31,969 nt of DNA from JAEHDI01 sp035455185 (GTDB taxonomy: Bacteria; Acidobacteriota; Terriglobia; Bryobacterales; Bryobacteraceae): the NCBI GenBank assembly GCA_035455185.1, contig DATIFQ010000436.1:1-31969 (forward strand). The letters are read 5' to 3'. The notes beneath the pieces were generated by a model. That model was given only the letters and a program-made list of their open reading frames with translations. It did not search any database and was not told the DNA's origin. The position numbers were made by a program, and so were the translations under genes. Below are positions 1-8,136 of this stretch, one piece after another. Positions within the stretch are counted from its first letter, which is position 1, and each line of letters begins with the position of its first letter.

Positions 1-135
1 GTCGAAATGGTGATGCGAAGAGACCTTAGTCTGCCCATCAAGGAAGCGGTTTTCAAGCTCGGTTTTGTCTTCCTGTTGGGAATAATGGTCTTCGTGATTT
101 ACAACGACATCGTCAAGGTGTTGCCGCCGGGCTGA
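1..135 (+). CDS. rseP: C-terminal end of RseP-like site-2 metalloprotease (partial)
   Basis: The first 44 codons are open from base 1 and end at a TGA at 133-135, so only the tail of a gene lies in the window. The peptide has a charged segment (RRDLSLPIKEAV) followed by one hydrophobic helix (FKLGFVFLLGIMVFVIYNDI) and a short tail. This matches the last transmembrane helix of RIP/RseP zinc metalloproteases, which typically end with a helix closing on a tyrosine-Asn-Asp motif. Family members cleave anti-sigma factors or other membrane substrates within the membrane. The HExxH active site and PDZ domains would lie upstream, outside the window, so the identification rests on this tail alone. The next gene is convergent, 17 bp away. 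Confidence 0.6.
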   Translation, partial: VEMVMRRDLSLPIKEAVFKLGFVFLLGIMVFVIYNDIVKVLPPG

Positions 136-152
136 CGCACCTACACAGCCGT

Positions 153-935
153 TCAGCGAATGGGTGAGTACGTAGTCGCTCTGTAGAGCGCCATCTGGAT
201 CACGTTGGCGATCTGCCCGTCCTTGTCGATGGATTCCTTCCTGACCTTGATCCACTCTTCATCGGCGCCGAAAGCGTTCCACGCTTTCTCACGGGCGGCA
301 AGGTCGTCGAACGGAATCAGGTAGGTCAGATTGGGCATGTTGGGCCCGATCACCGTGGAGCTGTACAGTAGCGGTCGAATTCCAACCCGATGGAAGATCT
401 TGATTTCGGGTCCCTCAAACCGTTCGTGGAGCGCCTGAAGCTGCCGCCACGTAGGGGAATGGTACACGCGAAGCTCGAAGATTCGCGGCGTGCTGGGCGG
501 TGGATCGAGGGGCGCGATTTCCGGTGAATAACCGGTGGCCTCCAACAGCACGTTATTCTGGAGTTCGAACGGTGGTTCTGGACCCGCCTGCCAGGCTTCG
601 AAGGCCTTCTTCAACTCCTCATCCCGGTTGAGTCTCGCCCGAATGTCCCACATCTCGGCCAGAGACCGAAATCCGATAATAACGGCCACCTGCGGCATGT
701 GTGCCGCGACGAGTGCTTCCAGCACGATCTTTGGACCACTGTGCAACTTTCCAAACGCGGGCAGAGCCGACTGGCTGAGATAATCGTGCAATCGCCCCAA
801 TTGCGTTCCGTGCTTCAGATGATATGTCTCGAGGAGATAGAAACGTGTCTTCCGTTCGCCGGTAGCCTGCGCCGCCAAGCCGGGTGTGAGCATCGCCATT
901 CCTCCCATCGCTTCTAGAAAGAACCTTCGGTTCAT
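153..935 (-). CDS. Tat-exported NIPSNAP family protein
   Basis: A 260-residue protein starting MNRRFFLEAMGG, whose twin arginine, hydrophobic stretch and AQA site resemble a Tat or Sec signal peptide. Two ferredoxin-like NIPSNAP segments follow. The first begins near RFYLLETYHLKHG and the second near RIFELRVYHSPTW, with the typical pattern of a dimeric alpha-beta barrel subunit ending in a YLIPFDDLAAREKAW-like helix. NIPSNAP proteins have no settled enzymatic role. Duplicated, exported forms are common in Acidobacteria and Planctomycetes. I placed the start at 935 because AAGG lies 5 bases upstream and the signal peptide begins there; ATGs at 938 and 962 are in frame, and 962 would be nearly leaderless. 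The gene diverges from the phosphoesterase gene with only about 53 bp between starts. Confidence 0.8.
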   Translation of the reverse strand: MNRRFFLEAMGGMAMLTPGLAAQATGERKTRFYLLETYHLKHGTQLGRLHDYLSQSALPAFGKLHSGPKIVLEALVAAHMPQVAVIIGFRSLAEMWDIRARLNRDEELKKAFEAWQAGPEPPFELQNNVLLEATGYSPEIAPLDPPPSTPRIFELRVYHSPTWRQLQALHERFEGPEIKIFHRVGIRPLLYSSTVIGPNMPNLTYLIPFDDLAAREKAWNAFGADEEWIKVRKESIDKDGQIANVIQMALYRATTYSPIR

Positions 936-988
936 CATCGCCTTGATTGCCTGGTACTCCATCCCTAAGATATAAGCGAGCTCCCCCC

Positions 989-3670
989 ATGCGTCTAGCG
1001 ATCATCCTTGCCGCGGTTCTGACTTCAGTCGCAGCCGATACGACCTTGGACCATCGGGCGCCTGCCGGGACACGCACGGCAATGCGGCGCCCAGGGGCAC
1101 ACACCATTCTCCCCGGCGGCAAGATCATCGAACCGCTCGGGCTCCAGTACCACACCGGCCCGGGGCCTTTCGGGCTAGCGGTCAACCCGAAAGGAAGCAT
1201 CGTTGTGTCCGCTGACGGAGGACCTCAACGATATTCGATCACAGTTCTGGAGAAACGGAAAGAGCGCTGGCGTGTCCGGCAGTACGAGACCGAACGTAGC
1301 GCTGAACACCAGAATGACGAAGACTGGCGTAGCGTCTTCATGGGGCTCGCCTTTCAGAGCGAGCGGGAGCTGTTCGCCTCGGAAGGCAATTCTGGCCGGG
1401 TGCGGCTTCTCGATCCCCTAAAGGGTAAGGCCCGGTGGGTGATCGACCTCAATCAAGGCGAATACAGCGACAGCTACACAGGCGATCTCGCTTACGACGA
1501 AGGCCGCCACCTGCTTTACGTGGTCGATCAGGCGAACTTCCGCATTGTCATCGTGGACACGCGCCGGCGGCAAGTCATCTCTTCCGTACGTGTCGGCCGT
1601 CTGCCGTTCGCGATTGCCCTCGCTCCCGGCGGGAAGCGAGCCTACGTGACCAACTTGGGGATGTTCCAATATCAGCCCGTTCCTGGAGCCGACCCAAAGC
1701 GCGCGCGTGAAACCGGCCTTCCGTTCCCGGCCTTTGGTTTCCCGTCTCCAGAAGCATTGCACGGCGTAAAGCGCGAAACCTCCCTCGGTTCCGTCGACGT
1801 CCCAGGGCTCGGAGATCCCAACGTACCCGAGTCGAATTCCCTCTGCATCGTAAACGTCGAGGACCCGGCGAAGCCTCGCATCGAGACCTTCGTGCGCACC
1901 GGCCTGCCATTCGGCGGGAAGAGTTCCGGCGGTAGTAGCCCGTCTGGTGTACTCGCAGCGGCCGGCCGGATTTTCGTTTCGAATGCGCACAATGACACGA
2001 TCTCCATCGTCGATCCCGCAACGAACAGCGTCGCCGGAGAGATCCCGATCCGCATTCCCGGTCTCGAAAGCCTGCGGGGCGTGCTTCCACTCGGGATGGC
2101 GTACCACGAGGCGGCATCCTGGCTCCTCGTCGCCGAAGCCGGCATAAACGCCGTCGGTGTGATCGACACGCGGGAGATGCGATTCCTCGGGCACCTGCCG
2201 GCGTGCTGGTTCCCAACACGCGTGCGCATCGATCGGGATAACGTGTACGTGGCCAATGCCAAGGGCCATGGCACCGGACCGAACGCCGGCCCGCGCTCGG
2301 CGCTGCGCCAGAGTTTCCAGGCGCTCCTGCGGCGCGGCACAATCTCCATCTACCCGCTGCCGGGCCGTGACGAGTTGGAGCGCCAGACGAGTCGCGTTCT
2401 GCGGCTGAATGGGTTTGTTCCGATCAAGCAAGCCCGGGCGAAACTGCCGCAGGCCGTCCGGCACCTCGTGCTGATCGTCAAGGAGAACCGCACTTTCGAC
2501 GAAATGCTCGGCGACGTCCGGACGGCGTCGAACGGAGAAGTGCGGGGAGCTCCGGCACTCGCCCGGTTCGGACGCTTCGGCTGGGTGCAACAGGACCGCC
2601 GGGAGCTCCGCACTCGGCTCGCCCTGCGGGATATTGACGTCGCACCGAACCACCGCGCCATCGCGACCCGATGGGCCTTCAGCGATAACTTCTATGCCGA
2701 CTCTGAGGTGAGCGTCGACGGCCACCACTGGCTGGTTGGATCCTATCCCAACGCATGGACGGAGAGCTCGCTGATGGCTGCCTATGGCGGGGAGAAGGAC
2801 TTCCGAATGCCGACGGCCGCCCCCGGCCGGTTGCAGTTCCCCCAAAGCAATTCCTCCGTGCACCCTGAGGAACAACTGGAGGCCGGGGCGATCTGGCACC
2901 ATCTGGAACGGCACGGGATCAGCTTTCGCAATTACGGCGAGGGATTCGAGTTGGCAGGCGTGGATGAGGGTGAGGGGCTGAAGCCCACCGGCGCGCGCTA
3001 TCTCACGAACGTCCCAATGCCGGACCCGCTCTATCGCAACACCTCACGCGAGTACCCGCAGTTCAACATGAACATCCCGGACCAGTACCGCGCGTCGCAA
3101 TTCATCGCGGAGGTGGAGCGGAGGTATCTGAAAGGCGGAGAGCCGTTCCCGCGTTTCATCTTTATCCACCTGCCGAACGATCACATGGCGCGGCCGCGGC
3201 CCGGCGACGGTTACCCCTTCAACGCCTCGTACGTTGCCGACAACGACCTGGCCCTCGGCCGGATCGTGGAATTCCTGTCGCGGTCCCCGTGGTGGCGTGA
3301 GATGGCGATCTTTGTCACCGAAGACGACGCCCAGGGTGGCGTCGATCACATCGATTCTCACCGCACCGTCCTTCTCGTGGCGAGTCCTTGGGCCAAGAGA
3401 AACTATGTCTCCCGCGAGAACTCGAGCTTCCCGGGCCTTCTCAAGACCGTGTTCCGGCTGCTCGATGTGCCGCCGTTGAACCTTTTCGATGGCGCCGCCG
3501 CGGACCTTTCGGATTGCTTCACCAGCGAAGCGGATTTCACTCCGTATGAAGTGAGGCCCGTCGACCCGCGGCTGTTCGACCCGGCAACCGCCAGGGAACC
3601 GCTCGACCCCACGCCCTCGCCCTCGATGGATGATCCCCGCTTCCTACAGCAACAACACAGCAACCGATGA
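989..3670 (+). CDS. secreted YVTN beta-propeller / phosphoesterase (alkaline phosphatase superfamily) fusion
   Basis: An 893-residue protein. It has a Sec-type signal peptide (MRLAIILAAVLTSVAADT), then a seven-bladed-type propeller region of about 430 residues with repeated YVTN-like blades (for example YVVDQANFRIVIVDT, IFVSNAHNDTISIVDPAT, VYVANAKG). From about residue 490 comes a phosphoesterase domain opening with HLVLIVKENRTFDEMLGD, the hallmark of the PF04185-type alkaline-phosphatase-like family. Downstream, near residue 777, TEDDAQGGVDHIDSHR carries the Asp-Asp and His-x-x-x-His type metal ligands of that superfamily. The fusion is known in Acidobacteria and Planctomycetes, but its substrate is not. 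An upstream in-frame ATG at 947 would place 14 charged residues before the signal peptide, so 989 is preferred. Export to periplasm or surface is inferred. Confidence 0.85.
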   Translation: MRLAIILAAVLTSVAADTTLDHRAPAGTRTAMRRPGAHTILPGGKIIEPLGLQYHTGPGPFGLAVNPKGSIVVSADGGPQRYSITVLEKRKERWRVRQYETERSAEHQNDEDWRSVFMGLAFQSERELFASEGNSGRVRLLDPLKGKARWVIDLNQGEYSDSYTGDLAYDEGRHLLYVVDQANFRIVIVDTRRRQVISSVRVGRLPFAIALAPGGKRAYVTNLGMFQYQPVPGADPKRARETGLPFPAFGFPSPEALHGVKRETSLGSVDVPGLGDPNVPESNSLCIVNVEDPAKPRIETFVRTGLPFGGKSSGGSSPSGVLAAAGRIFVSNAHNDTISIVDPATNSVAGEIPIRIPGLESLRGVLPLGMAYHEAASWLLVAEAGINAVGVIDTREMRFLGHLPACWFPTRVRIDRDNVYVANAKGHGTGPNAGPRSALRQSFQALLRRGTISIYPLPGRDELERQTSRVLRLNGFVPIKQARAKLPQAVRHLVLIVKENRTFDEMLGDVRTASNGEVRGAPALARFGRFGWVQQDRRELRTRLALRDIDVAPNHRAIATRWAFSDNFYADSEVSVDGHHWLVGSYPNAWTESSLMAAYGGEKDFRMPTAAPGRLQFPQSNSSVHPEEQLEAGAIWHHLERHGISFRNYGEGFELAGVDEGEGLKPTGARYLTNVPMPDPLYRNTSREYPQFNMNIPDQYRASQFIAEVERRYLKGGEPFPRFIFIHLPNDHMARPRPGDGYPFNASYVADNDLALGRIVEFLSRSPWWREMAIFVTEDDAQGGVDHIDSHRTVLLVASPWAKRNYVSRENSSFPGLLKTVFRLLDVPPLNLFDGAAADLSDCFTSEADFTPYEVRPVDPRLFDPATAREPLDPTPSPSMDDPRFLQQQHSNR

Positions 3671-3762
3671 CAGCGCGCATGTAGGGTTCTTCGTGCTCTC
3701 CGTGGTAAGTCCAGCAGTTTCTCCGGGGTGCCGGCTCCGCTAAACTGGCCCAGAGGACTGAC

Positions 3763-4464
3763 ATGATGCTCGAAGACCTGCGCGGGGAGGTTCTGAAAGC
3801 CAACCTTGAGCTGGTGCGGCGAAAGCTGGTGATCTACACGTTCGGCAATGCAAGCGGCATCTCACGGGAGCACGGACTCGTAGCAATCAAGCCGAGCGGC
3901 GTCCCGTTTGAGGACCTGAAGCCGGAAGACATGGTACTGACGGACCTCAACGGAAAGGTCGTTGACGGAAAACTGCGGCCTTCTTCCGACCTGGCGACGC
4001 ACCTTTTGTTGTACCGCACGTTTGAGGACATCGGAGGCGTCGTGCACACTCATTCCAGCTATGCCACCGCGTGGGCGCAGGCGGAGCAGGAAATCCCCTG
4101 TTTCGGCACGACGCACGCCGACTACTTCTCCGGAGCAGTGCCTGTCACCCGCGCGTTGCGTCCCGAGGAGATCGAGAAAGACTACGAAGAGAACACCGGC
4201 CTGGCGATTGTGCGCCGGTTGCGTGACATTCACCCGCTCGACATGCCTGCCGTGCTGGTCGCCGGCCACGGCCCGTTCTGCTGGGGACCCTCAGCCACGA
4301 AGGCCGCTCAGACGGCCGTCATCCTGGAAGAAGTGGCGAAGATCGCCTATCGAACGGCGATGCTGGAACCGATGGCTTGGCCGATCTCCGGCGCACTTCT
4401 GAAGAAGCACTTCCACCGGAAGCATGGTCCGACGGCGTACTACGGCCAAGAACGGAAATCATGA
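3763..4464 (+). CDS. araD: L-ribulose-5-phosphate 4-epimerase
   Basis: A 233-residue class II aldolase/adducin family protein that lines up with E. coli AraD over its full length. The zinc ligands are visible as HTH in GGVVHTHSSYATAW and the H of AGHGPFCWG. The substrate-phosphate region NAS..KPSG, the catalytic Asp in THADYF and the C-terminal Tyr in AYYGQ are also present. It converts L-ribulose 5-phosphate to D-xylulose 5-phosphate, the last step of L-arabinose breakdown. AGAGG lies 6 bases before ATG 3763; the second ATG at 3766 gives the classical MLEDL start and is equally possible. It stands apart from the arabinose genes on the other strand, which begin 2 kb downstream, and its stop overlaps the start of the beta-helix gene by 4 bp. 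Confidence 0.95.
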   Translation: MMLEDLRGEVLKANLELVRRKLVIYTFGNASGISREHGLVAIKPSGVPFEDLKPEDMVLTDLNGKVVDGKLRPSSDLATHLLLYRTFEDIGGVVHTHSSYATAWAQAEQEIPCFGTTHADYFSGAVPVTRALRPEEIEKDYEENTGLAIVRRLRDIHPLDMPAVLVAGHGPFCWGPSATKAAQTAVILEEVAKIAYRTAMLEPMAWPISGALLKKHFHRKHGPTAYYGQERKS

Positions 4465-6476
4465 ACGGGATCCACGGGATCAAACTCTGCGCCGCCGCGG
4501 TTGCTGTGCTGGCGGGAGCTGTGGACGCTCGCTGTGCGACCTACTACGTAGACTGCGCCGGCGGCAGCGACACTAACATCGGAACGTCGGTCACCGCCGC
4601 GTGGCGAACGCCCGCCAAGGTGAGCGGCATAACGTTCGCTCCGGGTGACTCAATCCTCCTCAGGCGCGGGACCGAGTGCCGTGGCCAGCTCTGGCCCAAA
4701 GGTTCCGGGGCCCAGGACCATCCGATCACCATCGGTGCCTATGGGAGCGGACCGCTTCCCATCATACGGGGCGAAGCAGACGCTCCAGTCGTGAAACTTC
4801 ACAACCAACAGCACTGGCACATCGAGAACATCGAAAGCAGCGGCGGGTCGCCGTACGGCATTTTCATCAGCGGCGACCGTGGTGTACTTCGCCACTTCCG
4901 AATCAGGGACGTTGTTGTTCACGACGTTGGCGGGACGGCAAAGACGAAAGACTCGGGCCTGATCGCTGTTGTCGCTGGAGGCAAAGACCAGACGTTCGAC
5001 GACGTGGTCATCGACGGTGTCACCGCCTATAACACGACGCAATGGGCCGGAATCGTCGTCAATGGCGCAGCGTTCACACGCCCGCAAGGTTCCACCGTCC
5101 GCGCCCGCAACGCCACGATCCGCAACTCCGTGGTACACGATGTCTACGGCGATGGGATCATTCTATTCCAGGTTTCCAACGGTTTGATCGAGAAGTGCGT
5201 TACGTGGAATACCGGGATGGAGCCGACGCAGACAATCGGAACGCCGAACGCAATCTGGACGTGGAAATGCAACACGTGCACCGTCCAATTCAATGAGGGT
5301 TTCTTCGCCGACTCGCCCGGTGTTGATGGCGGCGTCTACGATATCGACTGGGGTAACGAGAACAATATCATCCAGTACAACTACGCGCACGACTCACAGG
5401 GCTACTGCGCCTCGGTGTTTGGAGCTGGCAATCTCGTCACAACGAACAGCGTCGTGCGTTACAACCTCTGTGTGAACAACGGTCGCAGTCCCCGTCTGGC
5501 AAAGCGGCAGGGAGAGATTTTCCTGTCGACGTGGGATGGAGGAAAGCTCGACGGCGTCCGGATCTACGGCAACACAATCTACTGGAACCCGCCGGTAGAA
5601 GCTCCAGTGGTGTTCGACCAGGCCGACTACACCGGTAAGAAACCGAACTTCTTCAAGAACAACCTGATCTATTCGACTGTACGAAGCCTCGTGAAAAGCA
5701 CCTCTTCGATGAAACTGGATCACAACCTTTACTGGTACGGCGGAACGGGAGAACCGGAGTGGCTGTTTGGCGGCACTCTTCACCGTGGTTTCGCGAGGTT
5801 CGGTCAAGCAACGGGGCAGGAGGCGCACGGATCCTTCGCAGAGCCGAAGCTCGTCCTTCCCGAACTCACCCTGGCCGCGGACTCGCCCGCGGTGAACGCC
5901 GGGGATGATGTCGGGAACATGGGCAAGCACGATCTTTCGGGATTCCCGATTCCCCAGGGCGGCGCGTTCGACATCGGAGCCCTCGAGTACACCGGTCCGA
6001 TGGCGACCGGTTCTTCCGGGCCTGCACCGGCCTTCGCTCTGAAGGACACCGCCGGGTTTGCACACACGCTGGGCCAATTCCGTGGAGAATGGCTGCTGCT
6101 TTCTTTCCTCGAACAGTCCGATGGCGATGCGTCAGCGTCTCGAACTCAGGCTGTGTTTCTCAAGAGTGTGCTTTACCAGCATGGAAACCAGGGACTGAAG
6201 GTCGCCGTTGTTGCTCGTGCCGGCGTTGCCGGCACCAACGTCGTCAATCAGGCCCACGACTGGCGTCTGCGGGACATTCCCTTGCTGCTCGACGAATCGG
6301 GTTCCGTTGAACGCGGCTACGGAGTGACCACGAAGCCCTCGACGTTCCTTATTGCACCCGCGGGCCAAATCGTCAGACGGTGGAACGGTTTCGCTTCGGC
6401 CGCACAGCTCGGCTTGACACTGCGGTGGCTGATCGGCCCGCCGCCAGGCACACCGCCGGTCAGCCTGGCGAGATAG
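4461..6476 (+). CDS. secreted right-handed beta-helix protein with C-terminal cysteine-less thioredoxin-like domain
   Basis: A 671-residue protein starting at the ATGA overlap with araD; no good ribosome site is visible, so translational coupling is likely. An N-terminal signal peptide leads to TYYVDCAGGSD and a pectate-lyase-type start (PGDSILLRRGTECRGQLWPKGSG). A run of about 400 residues of PbH1-like turns follows (ATIRNSVVHDVYGDGI, NNIIQYNYAHDSQGY, GNTIYWNPP). Residues from about 516 onward look like a redoxin/AhpC-TSA fold: PAPAFALKDTAGFAHTLGQF, the strand LLLSF, and the cis-proline segment TTKPSTFLIAPAGQIV. At the place of the CxxC motif the protein reads EQSDGDAS, and the domain has no cysteine, so it cannot do dithiol chemistry. 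The beta-helix suggests polysaccharide binding or cleavage, but I see no assignable catalytic site. Extracytoplasmic location is inferred. Confidence 0.85.
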   Translation: MNGIHGIKLCAAAVAVLAGAVDARCATYYVDCAGGSDTNIGTSVTAAWRTPAKVSGITFAPGDSILLRRGTECRGQLWPKGSGAQDHPITIGAYGSGPLPIIRGEADAPVVKLHNQQHWHIENIESSGGSPYGIFISGDRGVLRHFRIRDVVVHDVGGTAKTKDSGLIAVVAGGKDQTFDDVVIDGVTAYNTTQWAGIVVNGAAFTRPQGSTVRARNATIRNSVVHDVYGDGIILFQVSNGLIEKCVTWNTGMEPTQTIGTPNAIWTWKCNTCTVQFNEGFFADSPGVDGGVYDIDWGNENNIIQYNYAHDSQGYCASVFGAGNLVTTNSVVRYNLCVNNGRSPRLAKRQGEIFLSTWDGGKLDGVRIYGNTIYWNPPVEAPVVFDQADYTGKKPNFFKNNLIYSTVRSLVKSTSSMKLDHNLYWYGGTGEPEWLFGGTLHRGFARFGQATGQEAHGSFAEPKLVLPELTLAADSPAVNAGDDVGNMGKHDLSGFPIPQGGAFDIGALEYTGPMATGSSGPAPAFALKDTAGFAHTLGQFRGEWLLLSFLEQSDGDASASRTQAVFLKSVLYQHGNQGLKVAVVARAGVAGTNVVNQAHDWRLRDIPLLLDESGSVERGYGVTTKPSTFLIAPAGQIVRRWNGFASAAQLGLTLRWLIGPPPGTPPVSLAR

Positions 6477-6482
6477 CGTCCG

Positions 6483-8072
6483 TTATCCCGCGTTGTTCGA
6501 GCGGACCTGTGCCGCTATGACTCGCAGTTCAGGCAACACGTCCCCGATGGGAATGGCATCGGAGCCGGGGCGGCCGAAACCGAAATAGAGCTTCCGGTAC
6601 AGCGAGTAGAGTCTCTCGCAAACCGCTGCCTCCGCGGCTACAGGCTCCACGGTCCGATACTTCGGGCACAACGCGTCCTGCGCTTCCTCGACAGTCCGGA
6701 AGACTCCCGCTGCCAGAAAGGCGAAGATAGCCGATCCGAGGCTCGTCACCTCGTCCTGTGGAACGAGCACCGGTTTGTTCAGCACATTGGCATAGATTCG
6801 GTTCAAAGTTTCATTCTTCTGAGGGACGCCGCCGCCGTTGATAACTCGGTTGATCGGCACGCCGTGTTCGGCCATCCGTTCCAGGATGACCCGCGTGTGG
6901 AAGGCGGTCCCTTCAATCGCGGCGAACAGCTCGTCCTGCGCCGTGTGCGTGAGGTTCCAACCCAATGTGACGCCGCCAAGTTCGGCGTTCACCAGCACCG
7001 TTCGGTCACCGTTATCCCAAGTCAGCCGCAGGAGGCCGGTTTGTCCTGCTCTGTACTGGTCAAGTCCGCGAGAGAGTTCGGCCACATTCTTTCCAGCCCT
7101 GCGTGCAATCGCGTCAAAAATATCACCCGTCGCCGAGAGCCCCGCCTCGATGCCCCAGCACTGCGGGTGAATCGATCCTTTCACCACCCCGCAGACCCCC
7201 GGGATCAGGTCCACATGCTTCGCGATGGCCATGATGCAGGTCGACGTGCCGACAACGTTCACTACGTCTCCCTCGCGGATGCCTGCGCCGATTGCGTCCC
7301 AATGCGCGTCGAAAGCCCCAACCGGAATCGGAATCCCGGACTTCAGCCCGAGTCTCGCGGCCCACTCCGGCGTCAGCCGTCCCGCGATCTGATCGGAGGT
7401 CGCGTAGCAGCCGTCGATCCTCCCTCGGACGCCGGCCAGGAGCGGGTCGACCGTCACCAGGAATTCCTCGGGTGGCAGACCTCCGAGTTCTTCGTTCCAC
7501 ATCCACTTGTGCCCCATGGCACAGATGCTGCGTGGCACCTGCCGAGGGTCGTTGATTCCGCACAGCACTGCCGCAACCATGTCGCAGTGTTCCAGTGCGG
7601 TCGCGAGTCGGCCGCGCTTCTCCGGGTTGTTCCGCAGCCAGTGAAGCAGTTTCGAGAAGCCCCACTCCGAGGAATACACGCCGCCGCACCAGTCGATAGC
7701 CGCCAGCTTCTCCCGGCGCGCAGTGTTCGTGATGAGCGCCGCCTCTCCTTTGGCACGGTGATCGCACCACAGGTAATAATCGTCGAGCGGGACGAGATCG
7801 TCCCCGACCGGCACGACGCTCGATCCGGTCGTGTCGAGCGCGATCGCCTCGACATCACGGCCACTGACCGCGGCGGCTTCGATGGCCTTCTTCATGGCGG
7901 CGGCCAGCCCGTCCATGTGGTCCTGGTGCCGCTGAGTGGCGTGATCGGGATCCTCTTTCTTTCGGAAGAGCGGATAGTCGGCCGTGGCCGACCCGATCCG
8001 GCCCTTTTCACTGTCAACGATGGAAACACGAACGCTCAGTGTGCCGAAGTCGACTCCCGCAACAATGGCCAT
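6483..8072 (-). CDS. araB: ribulokinase
   Basis: A 529-residue FGGY-family carbohydrate kinase. The N-terminal phosphate motif is GVDFGTLSVRV. The segment around DTTGSSVVPV and the YYLWCDHRA stretch are characteristic of ribulokinases. The C-terminal half carries the adenosine-binding part with INGGGVPQKN and PVLVPQDEVTSLGSAIFAF. It phosphorylates L-ribulose to L-ribulose 5-phosphate with ATP in the cytoplasm. The start at 8072 has GGGAG 8 bases upstream. It is the last gene of the minus-strand run, 64 bp after the isomerase gene, and ends 6 bp from the convergent beta-helix gene, leaving no room for a separate terminator. Its product is the AraD substrate, linking it to araD across the convergent boundary. 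Confidence 0.95.
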   Translation of the reverse strand: MAIVAGVDFGTLSVRVSIVDSEKGRIGSATADYPLFRKKEDPDHATQRHQDHMDGLAAAMKKAIEAAAVSGRDVEAIALDTTGSSVVPVGDDLVPLDDYYLWCDHRAKGEAALITNTARREKLAAIDWCGGVYSSEWGFSKLLHWLRNNPEKRGRLATALEHCDMVAAVLCGINDPRQVPRSICAMGHKWMWNEELGGLPPEEFLVTVDPLLAGVRGRIDGCYATSDQIAGRLTPEWAARLGLKSGIPIPVGAFDAHWDAIGAGIREGDVVNVVGTSTCIMAIAKHVDLIPGVCGVVKGSIHPQCWGIEAGLSATGDIFDAIARRAGKNVAELSRGLDQYRAGQTGLLRLTWDNGDRTVLVNAELGGVTLGWNLTHTAQDELFAAIEGTAFHTRVILERMAEHGVPINRVINGGGVPQKNETLNRIYANVLNKPVLVPQDEVTSLGSAIFAFLAAGVFRTVEEAQDALCPKYRTVEPVAAEAAVCERLYSLYRKLYFGFGRPGSDAIPIGDVLPELRVIAAQVRSNNAG

Positions 8073-8136
8073 GCTTGATCTCCCGCAGGCTACTTATTTC
8101 TTCCGACAGCTTCCGGACCTCGCAAGTGACGTACTG

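Noticed and set aside
1418..2914. Open frame of 498 codons opposite the phosphoesterase gene
   Set aside because: Shadow of GC-rich coding sequence; the plus-strand frame has clear propeller and phosphoesterase motifs.
6864..8078. Open frame of 404 codons on the plus strand over araB
   Set aside because: The translation is Arg/His/Pro-rich with no domain, while the minus frame is an unmistakable ribulokinase.
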